From Rhyzopertha dominica (lineage: Eukaryota > Arthropoda > Insecta > Coleoptera > Bostrichidae): a DNA stretch of 64,000 bases. The position numbers and the translations under genes are program-made. The stretch covers positions 5,699,786-5,763,785 of the forward strand of contig QCXZ01000041.1 in the NCBI GenBank assembly GCA_025024175.1, given 5' to 3'. Under the pieces are notes generated by a model. That model had not been told where the DNA came from and searched no databases. It was given only the letters and a program-made list of their open reading frames with translations. Shown piece after piece: positions 46,014 to 57,603 of the stretch (positions within the stretch are counted from its first letter, which is position 1; each line of letters starts with the position of its first letter).

Positions 46014-46790
46014 TACGGCACTTTTTATTCCGTATGTCATCATGAGCTGGATTACCGATGCATATAGTTCTTGTCATTCTGTGCGCGGTTTTTGTCCTCT
46101 CTCGGACCATTTCTCTGTGGTAGAGTTTGCCCGTTATGTAGGTTTCCAGATATTTTATTTTGAATGTCAACGTTATATTTCGGCTCCGTAGTTTGTATAC
46201 GCTACACCGGTCATTAACATTTTCTCGTTAAAGAAGTCTCTTATCATGACAGTGGTCTTGTTGTAGTTTATGGTTAGCCAGTTTTCTGATAGCTTGTTTC
46301 TTCGTTATTTAGAAAGTTGGTCAAAACTTTTTCATTCTCTGTTCTTACCACCAGGTTACCCGCATGTGCCATTATAAACGGAAGTTTTATTTCATTTCCT
46401 TGCCTGTTATATTTCTTTCAGTTGTACGATAATTTTTTGAATGATGTTATTTAGGACAATTGTAAATATCTTTGATGATATAGAACATCCTTACTCCACT
46501 CCTTTTTGTTTTACCCGGGTTGTTTGGCCAATCTATGATATCGTTCTATCTTCGTGTAGACAGACCATGATTATCCTATTGATTAAGTAGTGGGGGACCT
46601 TTTTCTTTGCCAGGATTTCTGGTACAGATTGGTGATTTATCATATCGAATGTTTTCTTTGTACCTCCTTTCCATCGTTCTTCCAGTATGAGGCTTACTAC
46701 TGTTCTGTTCTTGACAAAAGCTGCTTGATATTGTGGCCTTTGGAGTATTGCGTATAATCGAAACAAACATTTAATAATATATTCCGTTTA
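45890..46790 (-). pseudogene. RTE-like LINE relic (reverse transcriptase and 3' end)
   Basis: On the minus strand a reverse transcriptase can be traced: QAAFVKNRTVVSLILE near 46700, FDMINHQSVPEIL near 46630 and LINRI near 46575. RGVEQGCSISPKIF-like residues lie near 46480-46510 (G-x-x-Q-G-C-S-x-S-P, the form seen in RTE/L1-type rather than Jockey-type enzymes), and INYNKTTVMI near 46250. The YADD-equivalent is degenerate (MAHAGNLVV near 46365). The 3' part ends in an internally repeated tail at 45890-46013. Several frameshifts and stops are present. The clade assignment is tentative. Confidence 0.65.
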
Positions 46791-47031
46791 AAATAAGCGA
46801 TTTGATACCTACTTCCGATATAACCGGATAGAGGTATCACCATGAACATTAATGTACTGCCAAATTTTCAGATCATTCCCAATTCCAGTTTTCCACATAT
46901 CCGCCGGGACACCCTATATAAATGTACTACCTAGAGTGTATCTTCACACACCTAGTAAGGTTTCAAGGTTACCTGCGAAATAACAAAGAGGCCCGTCTGA
47001 AACTGGTTTGCATTTTTTTGCGAATCCATTT
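46791..47031. other. Spacer between two LINE tails
   Basis: No recognisable coding sequence. Confidence 0.4.
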
Positions 47032-47285
47032 CCACTAATCCCAATAGTTTAGGACGGTCGACCATAAGGTTGTAAAAACCCTCATTTACAATACAATAGT
47101 TTACGACGGCCGACCATCAAGCTGTAAAACCCTCTGCATAAGTCATTCTCATAGATCGTTGCTTGATACTTTACTTGCTGACAAGATATTTGAACTATCG
47201 TAAAACTAGAGGCAAGTACCAAAATTTCTCTTAAGAATAGAGGGATTAGGTCCGGACTGAAATATTTCTTCGATCCGTTTTGCAA
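47032..47285 (-). mobile_element. Second, truncated copy of the RTE-like LINE tail
   Basis: 47032-47174 repeats the tail at 45890-46013 at about 85-90% identity by eye, with an extra insert near 47135. The sequence just upstream on the minus strand (to 47285) is not shared with the other copy, so this copy is 5'-truncated very close to its end or derived from another subfamily. The two tails lie in direct orientation 1.14 kb apart. Confidence 0.75.
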
Positions 47286-47649
47286 TCATTTTAAATGAAA
47301 AACGGTACAAAATTAATGAACTAGGCAAAAAAGTGATACGTAATGTTGTAAATAGTAACATAACAGAGAACCAGCCAAATGATAAGAAGTCATAGAGTTT
47401 GTTTTCAATCGAAATATAGTTCCTGAGAGGAAATCGTAGTATTCTTACTCATTGGTTTTAAAAATAGGTGAAAATGACAACAAACAAGTTTAAAAAATGA
47501 TGGGTTTGAAATATTTCCGTTTGAACGTTTTATTTTATAAATGATGAGACTTATGCGTTTAATAAAATTATATTAGCAACTTGTTTTAAAAACAATATTA
47601 GTTCAATCACTATTCAGCTTTTATAATCATCGCTCTATGTCTATGTCGT
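47286..47649. other. AT-rich stretch, nothing recognised
   Basis: No coding or repeat signal identified. Confidence 0.4.
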
Positions 47650-48205
47650 AAATGTCTTCAATTTTTTTTAACGTGTCTTGTTTGACCAATTTGCTGCGAT
47701 GATGCGATGAAATACATTCCTGATTAATTCACTTGTCTCACCACCAAATTTGGGTACGTTCTTGTTTCTTCTTATAAACGACTTCTTGGATTGAAGATGC
47801 AGTGGTACGGAGGAATGCGCAACACTGCGTGCCCAAGTTCTTTGGCCACTTTGTCTACATTAAATTGTTTTTCGTATGTTCGCGTATGCAGCTTGGGTGG
47901 TAATACAAACTCATTATCTCAAGAAACTTTTGAATTTCTCCTTTGTTTCCGTTGGCATTATCCATCACGATAACGCTATTGTTTGGCAGATTTGGCAATA
48001 AAGCTTCCTAAAACCACTCTTTGAAAACCTGACCAGTCATTTCATCGTGGTAATCAACCTTGGCATCTTTAATGTTTTTCGCCACTAGAAACAACACATT
48101 ATTCACGAATCTATTTGTTCATCCCAGATATAAAATAAGCGTTTTGAATGCGCAGTAGCTGGCTTTAATTTTGGAAAATAAATGTAGTATCCGCACAAAC
48201 GGACT
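47650..48205 (-). pseudogene. IS630/Tc1-like (DDE_3 type) transposase relic, C-terminal half
   Basis: On the minus strand, LVAKNIKDAKVDYHDEM appears near 48050-48100, then LPNLPNNSVIVMDNA near 47960-48000, which holds the second catalytic aspartate. LGHAVLRIPPYHCIFNP is near 47800-47850, the block that carries the third acidic residue after P-P-Y-H. A C-terminal stretch with SELIRNVFHRIIAANW lies near 47700-47740. Stops at 48007-48009 and frame changes break it. The first catalytic block is missing. It is of the same superfamily as the relics at 31165 and 59758, but too divergent to call one family by eye. Confidence 0.8.
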
Positions 48206-49145
48206 TTTGTTTAAGAAACACTGTAAATTGACAGAGTCAAAAAGTAATATGCTTAATTTCTTGTATAACATTTAATAAGACATTTCTACTGAAAAAATTA
48301 CAAGATACATGTTATCTTCTATTTCATCAATTAAACAACCAAATTTAATCTTAAATAATTCGTAAATAAGTATATATATTTATTAACCGTAGGTACCAAT
48401 AGTGTTTTGCTGACATATTTTTATTTGGATCCTTTTCCTTCGTCCATTCTTATACCGTCTTAAAATATACATTGTCTGGATTTAATTTAACATTTTTCTA
48501 CTTTTTTATATATATTTATGTAAACTTAAATATTCCAAAACGTTTATTCAACAAATACTTATCGTTTTTTTTGTGCAAACTTTGTTTCGTACGCGTACCT
48601 TAATTTATAGACATGTATAAAAGGTCGTGGCAGGGTTGGCTCCCTCGCGCATGAGGAAACCTTTTAAATACTCAGCCCCTTCATGTATAATGCATTATCG
48701 ACTAGGATCGAATGATTGCCGTACCTGTCTGCGGTGGGTTTCGTGCTGAAAAAAAAAACGATACTCGTTCACGTTAGAAACGTAGATATCCACGCGAATG
48801 TAGGTTTTAATTTGAGGGCCCGTGTCCGATATGGCACGTCTTTCGAGTTAAAATGAAGCAGCAGTATGGTGTTTGTTTTTTGTTTATTACAATAGTCTGA
48901 AAGGATCTTAAGATTTAGCTGTGCTTAGAATTTTGTAAACTAAAAGTGGTATCATATGTATTCTTTTTTTTAATAGTATCCAGTGCAAAAGAATTTTTTT
49001 GTTTGCACAGAAAAACTCAGTTCGCAAATAATATTTATTTTTGTTTAAATTGCAATAGAGTCGTTGAATATAATCATATATGCATATCCTAAACACGTTG
49101 CCATCGCTTCGGCAGTAATGTAATGCCGTTAAATACACCATTTTT
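48206..49145. other. Gene-less stretch
   Basis: AT-rich except about 48630-48840. A TATAAAAGG at 48617-48625 followed by GC-richer DNA resembles a core promoter, but no transcript or coding exon can be linked to it. Confidence 0.35.
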
Positions 49146-49381
49146 GTCAAGATGTTTCAGCAGTTGCTCTTTGTTGTAGGGCTTTTATCCTTCCAAGTTA
49201 ATAAATCGGACTTCTCTTTTCCACTGGAGGAACAGAATGAAATCTGGAGGACTCATTTCAGAGCTGCACAGGGGATGTGGGAGAATTTCACAGCAGTTCT
49301 TCTCGCAAACTTTCTTGACTGACACTGCTTTATGCCATCAAGCGTTTTCGTGCAAGTGAATTACGCCGCTGTCTTTCATCG
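49146..49381 (-). pseudogene. mariner-like transposase relic, catalytic C-terminus
   Basis: The minus strand reads HLHENA-WHKAVSVKK near 49300-49350 and EILPHPLCSSEMSPPDF near 49240-49285. These equal the second (H-D-N-A-R-P-H) and third (P-P-Y-S-P-D-L-x-P-x-D-F) catalytic blocks of mariner transposases. The second aspartate has become E, and there is a stop in that block. The element is a small, old fragment unrelated to the three full mariner copies in detail. An N base lies just upstream at about 49407. Confidence 0.7.
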
Positions 49382-49780
49382 TATACACTTTTGGAATCAT
49401 GCATTTNAATTTTCTGCAAAAAATACAAATTCATTTGTCTTTTGGTATTTGTCTATTGCTTGTTTGTTCATGCGGTCTTCCATTATTGTAGCCACAATAC
49501 CAACAAAACTGTTGTCGGTAGCAGTATAATGTCTCCAATTTCTGTGATCGTCTTCAACATTAGTCTAACGCTCTAGAACGCTTACGCCATCACACACCGC
49601 ACACCACTCCTGGCAAGCTTCTTGTAACGCACCGTGAGTTTCGGCAACTGTTTTTTTCGCGCAGTGTTTGAATTTTGATATACGCACATTAATCCGCTAC
49701 AGTGACGCGTTCTATTGCATCCAACTACCTCGGTTTCGAATTTTTTACACACAAACTGAGTGAACTACCCGCACACTGTA
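49382..49780. other. Stretch before the DD41D element
   Basis: No gene recognised; it may include more of the mariner scrap. It ends in the TA target duplication (49779-49780). Confidence 0.4.
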
Positions 49781-50100
49781 CAGGGTGATTTTTCGAAAAC
49801 TTCACACCTTAAATAACTTTAAATATAGCTAAAATTTAAAAATTTGCAAAAACAGGTAAACTTTTGTTTGCAGGGGGACAACTTTTGAGATAAGTTTTTA
49901 ATGGATAGCGCTTACTCTCTGAGCAGGGTAGACACCCCTTTAAAAATTTGAAAATCATTTGAAAGCTTATTTCACAAAGAGTCTGGCCATGTAATTAGTT
50001 TTACCACGTTTAACTTATTGACGGGGTAATAGATTAATAGTGCCTACGAAACAGGTTGCTTATTAAATTGAATATTTTGGACTCTTTTCAACAAAATGTA
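49781..50100 (+). repeat. Left terminal inverted repeat of the DD41D element
   Basis: About 320 bp matching the right end in inverse orientation with mismatches and small indels. The longest exact shared stretch covers about 40-50 bp around 49850-49910. Confidence 0.85.
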
Positions 50101-50291
50101 TTTTATTTTAGAGCGGAAATAAAATTTGTCCTTACGAGAACCCAAAATTTAAACAAACAACTTGTAAAAAATATGACACTTAATAAAAACTCCCAGAATA
50201 CTGAAAATTTTCTTTTAACATTATTATTAACATTAAAGTATTTATCATATATTTTTTTAGAAAGTCCATGTCCATGAAAAAGAAAACTTAT

Positions 50292-51393
50292 TTATTTGTA
50301 ACGCCAAAAACAGTGTGAACAAAAATGTGCACCACCTCTTTCCATACAATAATACAGACAGTTCTCGAACTCCTGCTGCACTTTTCGCAAAGTTTCAGGT
50401 GGAATCCTCCTGCACTCGTTAATAATTCTTTCTCGCAGATCCTCCAGGCTAGTAGGTTGTGTTTTGTAAACCACAGATTTTAAATGACCCCATAGAAAGA
50501 AATCTAAAGCAGTCAAATCGGGTGATCGTGGCGGCCATTCAATTGTTCCACGCCTACCAATCCAGTGAAGAGGAAATCTATGATTTAACCAATTTCGCAC
50601 ATTAATGGCGTAATGCGGTGGGGCTCCATCGTGTTGGTAAAACAATTCGTATTCATCCAACATTGGATTTCCTTCAGGGTCACGTTGGTTTTCTAATTAC
50701 ACAGTGATTAAAGGATCAATAACGTTATCAAGTAATTTTAAATACATTCCCCCATTTAGCGTCCCATCAATGAAAATTGGACCTACAATTGCGTTGCCAA
50801 GTATTCCAGCCCAGACGTTCAGCTTCTGAGGAACTTGTGTATGACCTTCTCGAAAAATATAAGGATTTTCGTCACTCCAGTACCTGACGTTATGTTTATT
50901 TCCAGAGCCGTTCAAAAAAAATGTGCATTCATCACTGAAGCAGATATTTTTTTATTAGATTTGGATTTACTATAATCTTTTCTGTCATAATTTCACATAA
51001 TTGCAGTCTTCTATCGAAGTCATCTTCGCCGAGTTCCTGGAGAGTTTTCATCTTATAGGGATGGAATATGTGCAGTTTTGTAACTTTCCTTACAGATGAA
51101 TAAGAAAGTCCAGTGGCTGTAGAAATGTTACGCAAAGAGCTAGTTGGATCCATTGCAAAATGACCATGTACTTCAAGTTGGGCCATTTCATCAACGACTC
51201 TATTCCCTGCCCTTTTTTTGTTTACTACAGATCCAGTGTCTTGAAATTTCTGCACGAGATCGAGAATGTACCTAGCGTCAACATTTTTATCGGGGTGCCG
51301 TTCGTTAAACAGCCTTGCTGACGCACGAGCACAGCTATGTTCAGCACCGTAAATAAAAATTATTTCTACCCTTTCGGCAGTTGAATAAACCAT
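50292..51393 (-). pseudogene. DD41D transposase, two visible lesions
   Basis: Start ATG at 51393-51391 (M-V-Y-S). The N-terminal region carries helix-turn-helix-type sequence ([21 protein letters not shown], then a second helix-turn-helix about residues 80-120 and [15 protein letters not shown]). The catalytic part has FSDECTF (first acidic residue), YQHDGAPPHY (second) and PRSPDLTALDFFLWG (third). From the aspartate of HDGA to that of ALDF there are 41 residues. The C-terminus ends near 50292 after an YYCMERGG block. Lesions: a one-base length change in a run of A at about 50946, just before the first catalytic block, and a TAA at 50697-50699. Everything else reads through, so the copy died recently. 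Confidence 0.93.
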
Positions 51394-51689
51394 TATCACT
51401 TGGACTCTCACTTTAAAATTTCACGCGATTTATAAAAAGGAATGTGAACAAAAAGATGGTCATGCCAAAGAAGTAGCCAAAAAGTAGAAACAAAAAATTG
51501 GAAACACAAAGTAGATAATTATTTAGCCAATTCAGTATAAACTGTCGAGTTGCAATATCAAGTAATGTCGAAAGAAAATTTTTAAGTATTTTTGGCATTT
51601 TGCTTAGGTGTAACAATTATTTTTAACAAGTTTTTTTAGGCTTAAGTAAGGACAATTTTTATTGTAACTGCAAGACAATAAATTTTGTT

Positions 51690-52021
51690 AAAAAAAGTCC
51701 AAAATATTCCATTTTATAAGCCACTTGCTACAATGCACTTTTTGATCCACTACCCCGTCAATGGGTAAAAAATAGTAAAACTAATTACATGGCAAGACTC
51801 CTTGTGTAATAAGCTTTTAAATGATGTATCATAAGATGGGTAGTTTCATTTAAAATTTTTGAAGGGGTATCTACCCCGCTAAGAGGGTAAGCGCTGTCCA
51901 TTAAAAACTTATCTCAAAAGTTGTCCCCCTGCAAACAAAAGTTTACCTGTTTTTGCAAAATTTTAAATTTTTCCTCTATTTATAGTTATTTAAGGTGTGA
52001 AGTTTTCAAAAAATCACCCTG
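51690..52021 (-). repeat. Right terminal inverted repeat of the DD41D element
   Basis: Inverse of the left repeat. Compared with it there is an insert of about 15-20 bp near 51815-51840, so the total is slightly longer. Confidence 0.85.
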
Positions 52022-52023
52022 TA

Positions 52024-53341
52024 TAGCTAAGCGATGACCCAATGATAGAGTTTTATAATTTGACGGAATTGTTTTTGCACCATCGGCAGTTCAGCGTCAG
52101 GAAAAGTGCCGTGGAAAGTAAGCAAGTAGTTTAAGTAGTTAAGTAGTTTAAGGTTCTTTTTATTGTTATATGTACCTATATTTAAATTAATGTGCTTTTT
52201 CGTACGTCTCGTTTTCATGAGGCACCATTTCCGCTTGTGGCCGTAAGTTCCCCATTCCAGGTTGCCCTGCGATGCGGAAGTAATCGATCGTAGAACGGCT
52301 GAATTAGGATTGAGGGAGGTCAAGTGAGGGCAATACTTGTAGTCGATGAGTTCGACATGTTATTGGGCTTGTTCGTGGATCGTGGAAGACGTTCGGTCCC
52401 CTAGAGGCCCGGACCGCTAATTTAATGCCTCGAATATCCCGAACTGCAAAGTGCGTTTGGGAAAACTGTTGTTTCGCGATTTATGTTGAATATTCATTGG
52501 CTCAACACGTACGTACGATCGAATCTTACTCTATAAAACTGTCCTCTAATCTGATCCAAAGCCGTGTCTAGGATTTAGATTCATCCCTTTGATGTGCAGA
52601 CGTCGCAGCGGGAATTCACGGTATTCCGTAGACACCAAATAAATTATAGTTAAAGCAGATGGAATTTGCATTTAAATAAAACGCGAAGATTCTCCTTTGC
52701 GTTTTAAAAATTTAGCGTCGCTAGAGCGGTGCCAAGCTGCACTAACAAGCCGCAGGTTGTAAAGCGCTTACCTCGTTTAAAAGTTGCAGCGGGACAATAA
52801 AAAATAAAAGTAGATGGAATGGTTTACAGTAAAGGAAGGATCAATCGAAATTCATGCAGGCAACCAGCTTTTTTAAGCACATTATACTTTATTATATTTT
52901 ACAAATTAAATTTTGCAACATTCAGTGTTTTCATTAATTATATCATTATTCAGGGACATTACATTCGCAAATGCAGTAGTTTGTCTTTGCTGCTTGTTGT
53001 TTCCAATCTGCCTATATGGGTTCTTTTTAAGTTTTTTCGGAGATTAATTCGAGATTTTGGTCACTCCGCTGCCGACTTCACTGTCTTTACTATCTTCTGC
53101 TAAAAGTAAAGCGCTGATATTTTGTTAACTAGCACCCTGTATTTATAGTGTACAATTTTGGTTGAGATAATGTACCCTTATTAATTTCGATGGTTTGTTT
53201 CTTACCTTTGCTACTTCAGAGTTCCTGGTAAATTATCGGAATCTTCCAATTTAAAGTGCCTATACTTTTTGCCTTCCTCTCTGGCGTTGGATATACTTAT
53301 ACATTATAATAAATGTATATAGATAGATGATACATACATGT

Positions 53342-53386
<45 letters not shown>

Positions 53387-55342
53387 CAGTAAAAGTAACA
53401 TTGCTGCACCTTATATAAGTGCATCGTGCGTGACATGATTTATTTCATGTCATCATATCCAAAGCGCATCTGATCTGTTTGGAACTGTATAGTTGATTTT
53501 AACGTGGAAACACTTTCTCACCTTGTCAAACTGCTAGAAACTGCTCCATGTTGTATAAACATATGTATATCCTTTTTCGCCGAATAATCCGACTTTGTAA
53601 TCATGAGTGACACTGCTGTAAATTCCTCAGAGTAGGACCGGCAGATAATATGGATGTAGGGATACTAGTAGGTATCGACTTATATACTTTCACATTTTCA
53701 TATGGTCTTAATTGTGTGTCATTAATTAACAATCTATTTCTGGTAATTATGTCATAAATTAATATTAGTTTTTAATTTGACAAATTTTGCATAATACACC
53801 CTCTTGTGGGTGACGTCATTCGTCAAATGTATGTTTAAACAATACGGTGTAATATAACCACCAAAGATATGACTCTCATTTTTCATTAGACGATGAATGA
53901 TGCCATATCATAATGCGTTTGTTTGGTAATTGAACAATTAAATGGATATGTTTCATTTAGCGTTTACATAACGCCTGAAAAATCTACATGTAGCTGCTGT
54001 TATCAATAAATTACATTTATTTCATTTGCTTCGAATGAAATCGATACACAATTAAAATTTCAACTTTCCGTATCCGTTATAAATTTTCCCATAACTACAA
54101 TAATAGTGTTCTTCTTATGTACGTTTAATTACCGCGAGCAATTTAAATTTCTCGGAGCCAAGGAAACGCTTTCCTGCAACTTTAGTGTGCAGCTGAATAA
54201 TACCTCTAAAGTTACTAGTTATATAAACTTTTAACGATGTGTATAAAAGTATCGCTAGCAACAACAACCTCCTAGAATTGCAGCAGCTTCACTAATAATC
54301 ATAATAACTGCGATATTATACAATCGTCGGCGAAACCGCTTCAAACTCTAATCCGCTCTGACGAGGTAAATGCGTCAGAATTAGCCGGGAATGCCCTGTT
54401 TGATAATCCGTGAATTATTGAATGGAAATTTGCGCTTTGAACCATGCCAAAAACGAAATTCGAATACATTACGCGAATGCATCTACATGCTATAAAATTG
54501 ATCATCATCGTATGACCCCGGGCAACAGGATCCGCTGCGCGGTGCATTCGTCTCTGTAATTGCACCCCAAGGATTTCAAACGTTTCGAATTTATTCGCTT
54601 TTGGACCGACAAGTCATAGATCGAACGCTAGTTTTGGTATAGCGTCAGTTATGGCAACGTTGGGGGTTAAAAGCTAAGAGCTTGATGTTGGGGAGGATAA
54701 AAATGAAGTTTCAACGAAGTAACCGTTATAATCAATTAAATCAATTTAAAGGCATTAAAATTGATTGATTTCAGGGTATTTGTAAATTCTATAAAGCGTT
54801 ATGTGGCATCCCTGACACCAAATTTTATGTGGCAGTTATATCATGCTTGCTTACCAACTAAAATTGATAGCGAGCGCATTTATCAACTTCACACTGCAAG
54901 CTATAGGTACCAGTACTAAGATCTCCGTTACATAACTATTGTTGGACGACATTATCTACTTACCAGTAAACGAGTGCGCAGATTCTAGTAGTCGCGCGGG
55001 GAACCCAATATAATTTAATTGAACTATATCAAAACTTAATAAAAGTGCCAGACTTACTTTTATTCGGACGCTGCTACCAAAACTTACACACAAGCACGAT
55101 ACCTTATCTAGCTCACTATTGAAACTAGGCTTCAAACAACAAATATACAGGATACTTCACGAATAATAATGACCCTGACGAAATTAAAAGTACAACCTAA
55201 AATACATTTGCAGAGGTAACATTGATAATTGTTCATCGTCTAAAAAGATATAAAACGTAGAGAGCTGTATAAATTCGTAATTTTTGACATAAACTTCAAT
55301 CATTTGCTTTAAGTAAATTCGGTATTGTAAAACAAATTTTAT
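52024..55342. other. Gene-less stretch with a microsatellite and a GC-richer block
   Basis: No protein family recognised. About 52190-52480 and 54340-54600 have more CpG than the surroundings and are candidate regulatory DNA. A 94-codon frame at 52819-53103 has no known motif. Confidence 0.4.
53347..53383. repeat. (AT)n microsatellite
   Basis: About 18 uninterrupted AT units. Confidence 0.97.
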
Positions 55343-56110
55343 TTCTGAAAAATGTTTATTCAATAACATAAATGCTCAAAATGTCGCCCTCCGCTGTTTT
55401 CACAAGCTTGAATTGGTGCCCAAAACGATCTTTTAACATGCATTGACATTTCTGGAGTGACGGATCTACATGCATCACGTCCCTTTAAATATTCACATTT
55501 TTAATATTAAAAATACTCCTTGCGATCAATTTTTTCGAATTTATAAGCTGTCACAGCTGTTTTGTGGATTAGATGCTACCTATTAATATGCAATTTAATA
55601 AAATATAAATACATGGCAAATACCCAATTGGTGTTTGGTATACTTGCTGTTTTACCATTCCCCACAGAACAAAATCCAATGGAGTAAGGTCCGGGCTTCT
55701 CGGTGGGCAAGGATTAATTGAACCTCTTCCTATCCATCGGTTAGGCAAAACCAAATCAAGATGATTTTGCACTGTTTTATGATAATGCGCAAGTGCCCCA
55801 TCTTGTTGGAACCATAGATCTTGTCTTACTTGTAAATTTATATTTTGGAGAAGTACCGGTAAAATGTTTCTTAAAAAACTTAGATAAGAATTGCCGTTTA
55901 AATTATCGCGAAAAAAATAAGGCCCAACAATTTGATTCCCCAATATTCCGCACCAGACATTCATCGAGTAGATAGTTTGAAAATGTTCTCGAATCCAACG
56001 TGGAATTTCTTGCGCATAATAATGCATAAAAGACCGCAGATTGGCACCACACGTACCGAAGACAACGCAGTCAACTCGTTCAATCGATCCGGATGCTGCT
56101 AGAAATGTAG
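55343..56110 (-). pseudogene. Second DD41D transposase relic, different lineage
   Basis: On the minus strand one long frame (55569-56027) carries NVWCGILGNQIVGPYFF, then WFQQDGALAHYHKTV with the second catalytic aspartate and PRSPDLTPLDFVLWG with the third. The count between them is again 41. Upstream, near 56050-56110, a degenerate part of the first block can be read (TFLAASGSI). Downstream, in other frames, the C-terminal VTPEMSMHVKRSF and GGRHFEHL lie near 55400-55460. It shares the DD41D spacing with the element at 49781 but differs in sequence, for instance DGALAHY versus DGAPPHY, so it is another family. No terminal repeats were found. An N lies at about 56146. Confidence 0.88.
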
Positions 56111-56394
56111 GAAAACTATCAGCTAACAGTTGTATTTAAAATTGTNTCTTGTATTAGGCAGTTTGTTGTTGATTACAGCACGTTACATGCTCTTTTCAAT
56201 AGGTCGACATTGTTGAAAATTGTATATATTTAATACCTAATTCTTTCTTGGTTAGTTTTAATAAAGTAAAGTATATAAGTATTTCCACAGAAGAAACCCT
56301 GACTTTGCTTAAAAATTTGATTCCTATGTTGCCCAAGACCACATTTTAAACCTTTTTTCCCTAACAATTGGTAGTTCTACAAAATTTCTTTCAA

Positions 56395-57170
56395 TTCAAT
56401 AATGAATTTTATTCTCAACTGTTGCGTTTGGCCATGGAATCCAGTCTGTCTCCTATTGTAACCGAAATTTTTATGAACAATATAGAAAACAAAATTATGT
56501 CCAACAAAGATTTCTCAAAATATGTACTTCTTTGATACAGATATGTAGATGGCATAATTTGCCTCTTTAATAGTTCTATGAGATCTCTTGACGAATTTTT
56601 TACATACATTATTTCCCTTTTCAAAACAAAAAGGACTTAATTTTTCAAATCCCGAATAACAATAATTTTGTCTCTGATTGAAAAAATATACTCTATATTT
56701 TTTAACAAATTTAGATATCAGTTCCCTACTTTTACACTCAGCTCCATACCATCATCAAACTATCCATCTTTGATTGCAATTACACATTTCCTTTAAACTT
56801 TCTAAGATATTAAAACAATAAAAAAACAATTTACATTTTCACTTGGTTAGAAACAAGGTTTCTTTGTACCTTTGGTTTAAGTATAGGGTTTACTCTATCA
56901 ACTGTTCGAATTGTTATGCTGCCTATGTGGGCCAGTCAGGAAGGAGCATTGGAATTAGAATTAAAGAACAGTTTCGTTATGTCTCATCAAACAGAGACTC
57001 TGGTTTGAATAATACTCCCCCTTCTTTTGCCAACCATTTGATGCCTCAGGTGATAAAACTATTACACAGTTGTCCAAAGGGCTTTAGAGTGAACGGTTTG
57101 GAAGCTTTATAAATCTGTTTGAATGACCAGTTAAATTTTTCGTTTCCTGTTTTAGACAATTTATAGTCTT
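56395..57170 (+). pseudogene. Penelope-like retroelement protein relic (RT and GIY-YIG), PLE C
   Basis: The plus strand begins inside the reverse transcriptase: LAMESSLSPIVTEIFMNN at about 56430-56480 corresponds to motif B (AMGSPLSP in intact PLEs). YRYVDGIICLF at about 56535-56570 is the catalytic box, with the second aspartate changed to G. After a decayed stretch, the GIY-YIG endonuclease is readable: YRVYSINCSNCYAAYVGQSGRS at about 56880-56950, then a C-terminal CPKGFRVNGLEAL block near 57075-57110. Stops occur near 56540, 56637 and 57110. It is 5'-truncated like the other PLEs. Its endonuclease has a C-x2-C pair before the YVG half. Confidence 0.87.
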
Positions 57171-57571
57171 TACTTTAGTAATCTCCGTTTAATCTGTACT
57201 AGTTGTAGTATTTTCACTTAGCTTCTGTGTGTTAACCGATTCCATTTTCGTTGTTTTCATTTTAGTTGGTTGAAACTTAGTTACCTTTTCAAACCAAGCA
57301 TAGTTCGTCATTCCAGATTCGGTTGTCTTCTGTCATTTTGTATTCGTGATGCTGTTGTCATTTGTCGTTTACTGCCATTGACACTTTAGCACAATTAAAC
57401 TTTTTCGTCATGCTCATTTTATTGTTGTAATCTTATTTCATTTGTAACGTACTTGCTTATATAGTATAATCAGTTTGACGTATTCGAGTATAAAATACTT
57501 AAACTTTGTTAGGTAAGATACATTACTTTCTAACGTCATACGTACCAGTGTATCTGTCTTACATCGTTTAG

Positions 57572-57603
57572 CTGAAGATGAGGGTGGATTGCTTCGAAAC
57601 GTG
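57572..57603 (+). ncRNA. Degenerate hammerhead-like motif at PLE C end
   Basis: CTGAAGA (57572-57578) is followed by a weakly paired 17-nt segment and GAAACGTG (57596-57603). The order matches the hammerhead-like ends of the other PLEs, but stem II is poor and GTC reads GTG, so activity is doubtful. Confidence 0.4.

Larger units (their letters stand above)
49781..52021 (-). mobile_element. DD41D (rosa-like) DNA transposon, full length with long inverted repeats
   Basis: 2241 bp, bounded by TA at 49779-49780 and 52022-52023. The ends are CAGGGTGATTTTT and its inverse, and the similarity continues for about 320 bp on each side. The transposase is on the minus strand between the repeats. TA target duplication plus the D-D-41-D catalytic spacing place it in the IS630/Tc1/mariner superfamily near the rosa group. 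Such long inverted repeats are unusual for classical mariners (about 30 bp) and could fold into a long hairpin in transcripts. Confidence 0.92.

Noticed and set aside
48617..48625. TATAAAAGG as a core promoter
   Set aside because: A single TATA word in AT-rich DNA with no coding exon or conserved start-site context downstream.
53347..53383. AT repeat as a replication or matrix attachment site
   Set aside because: An ordinary dinucleotide microsatellite explains it.
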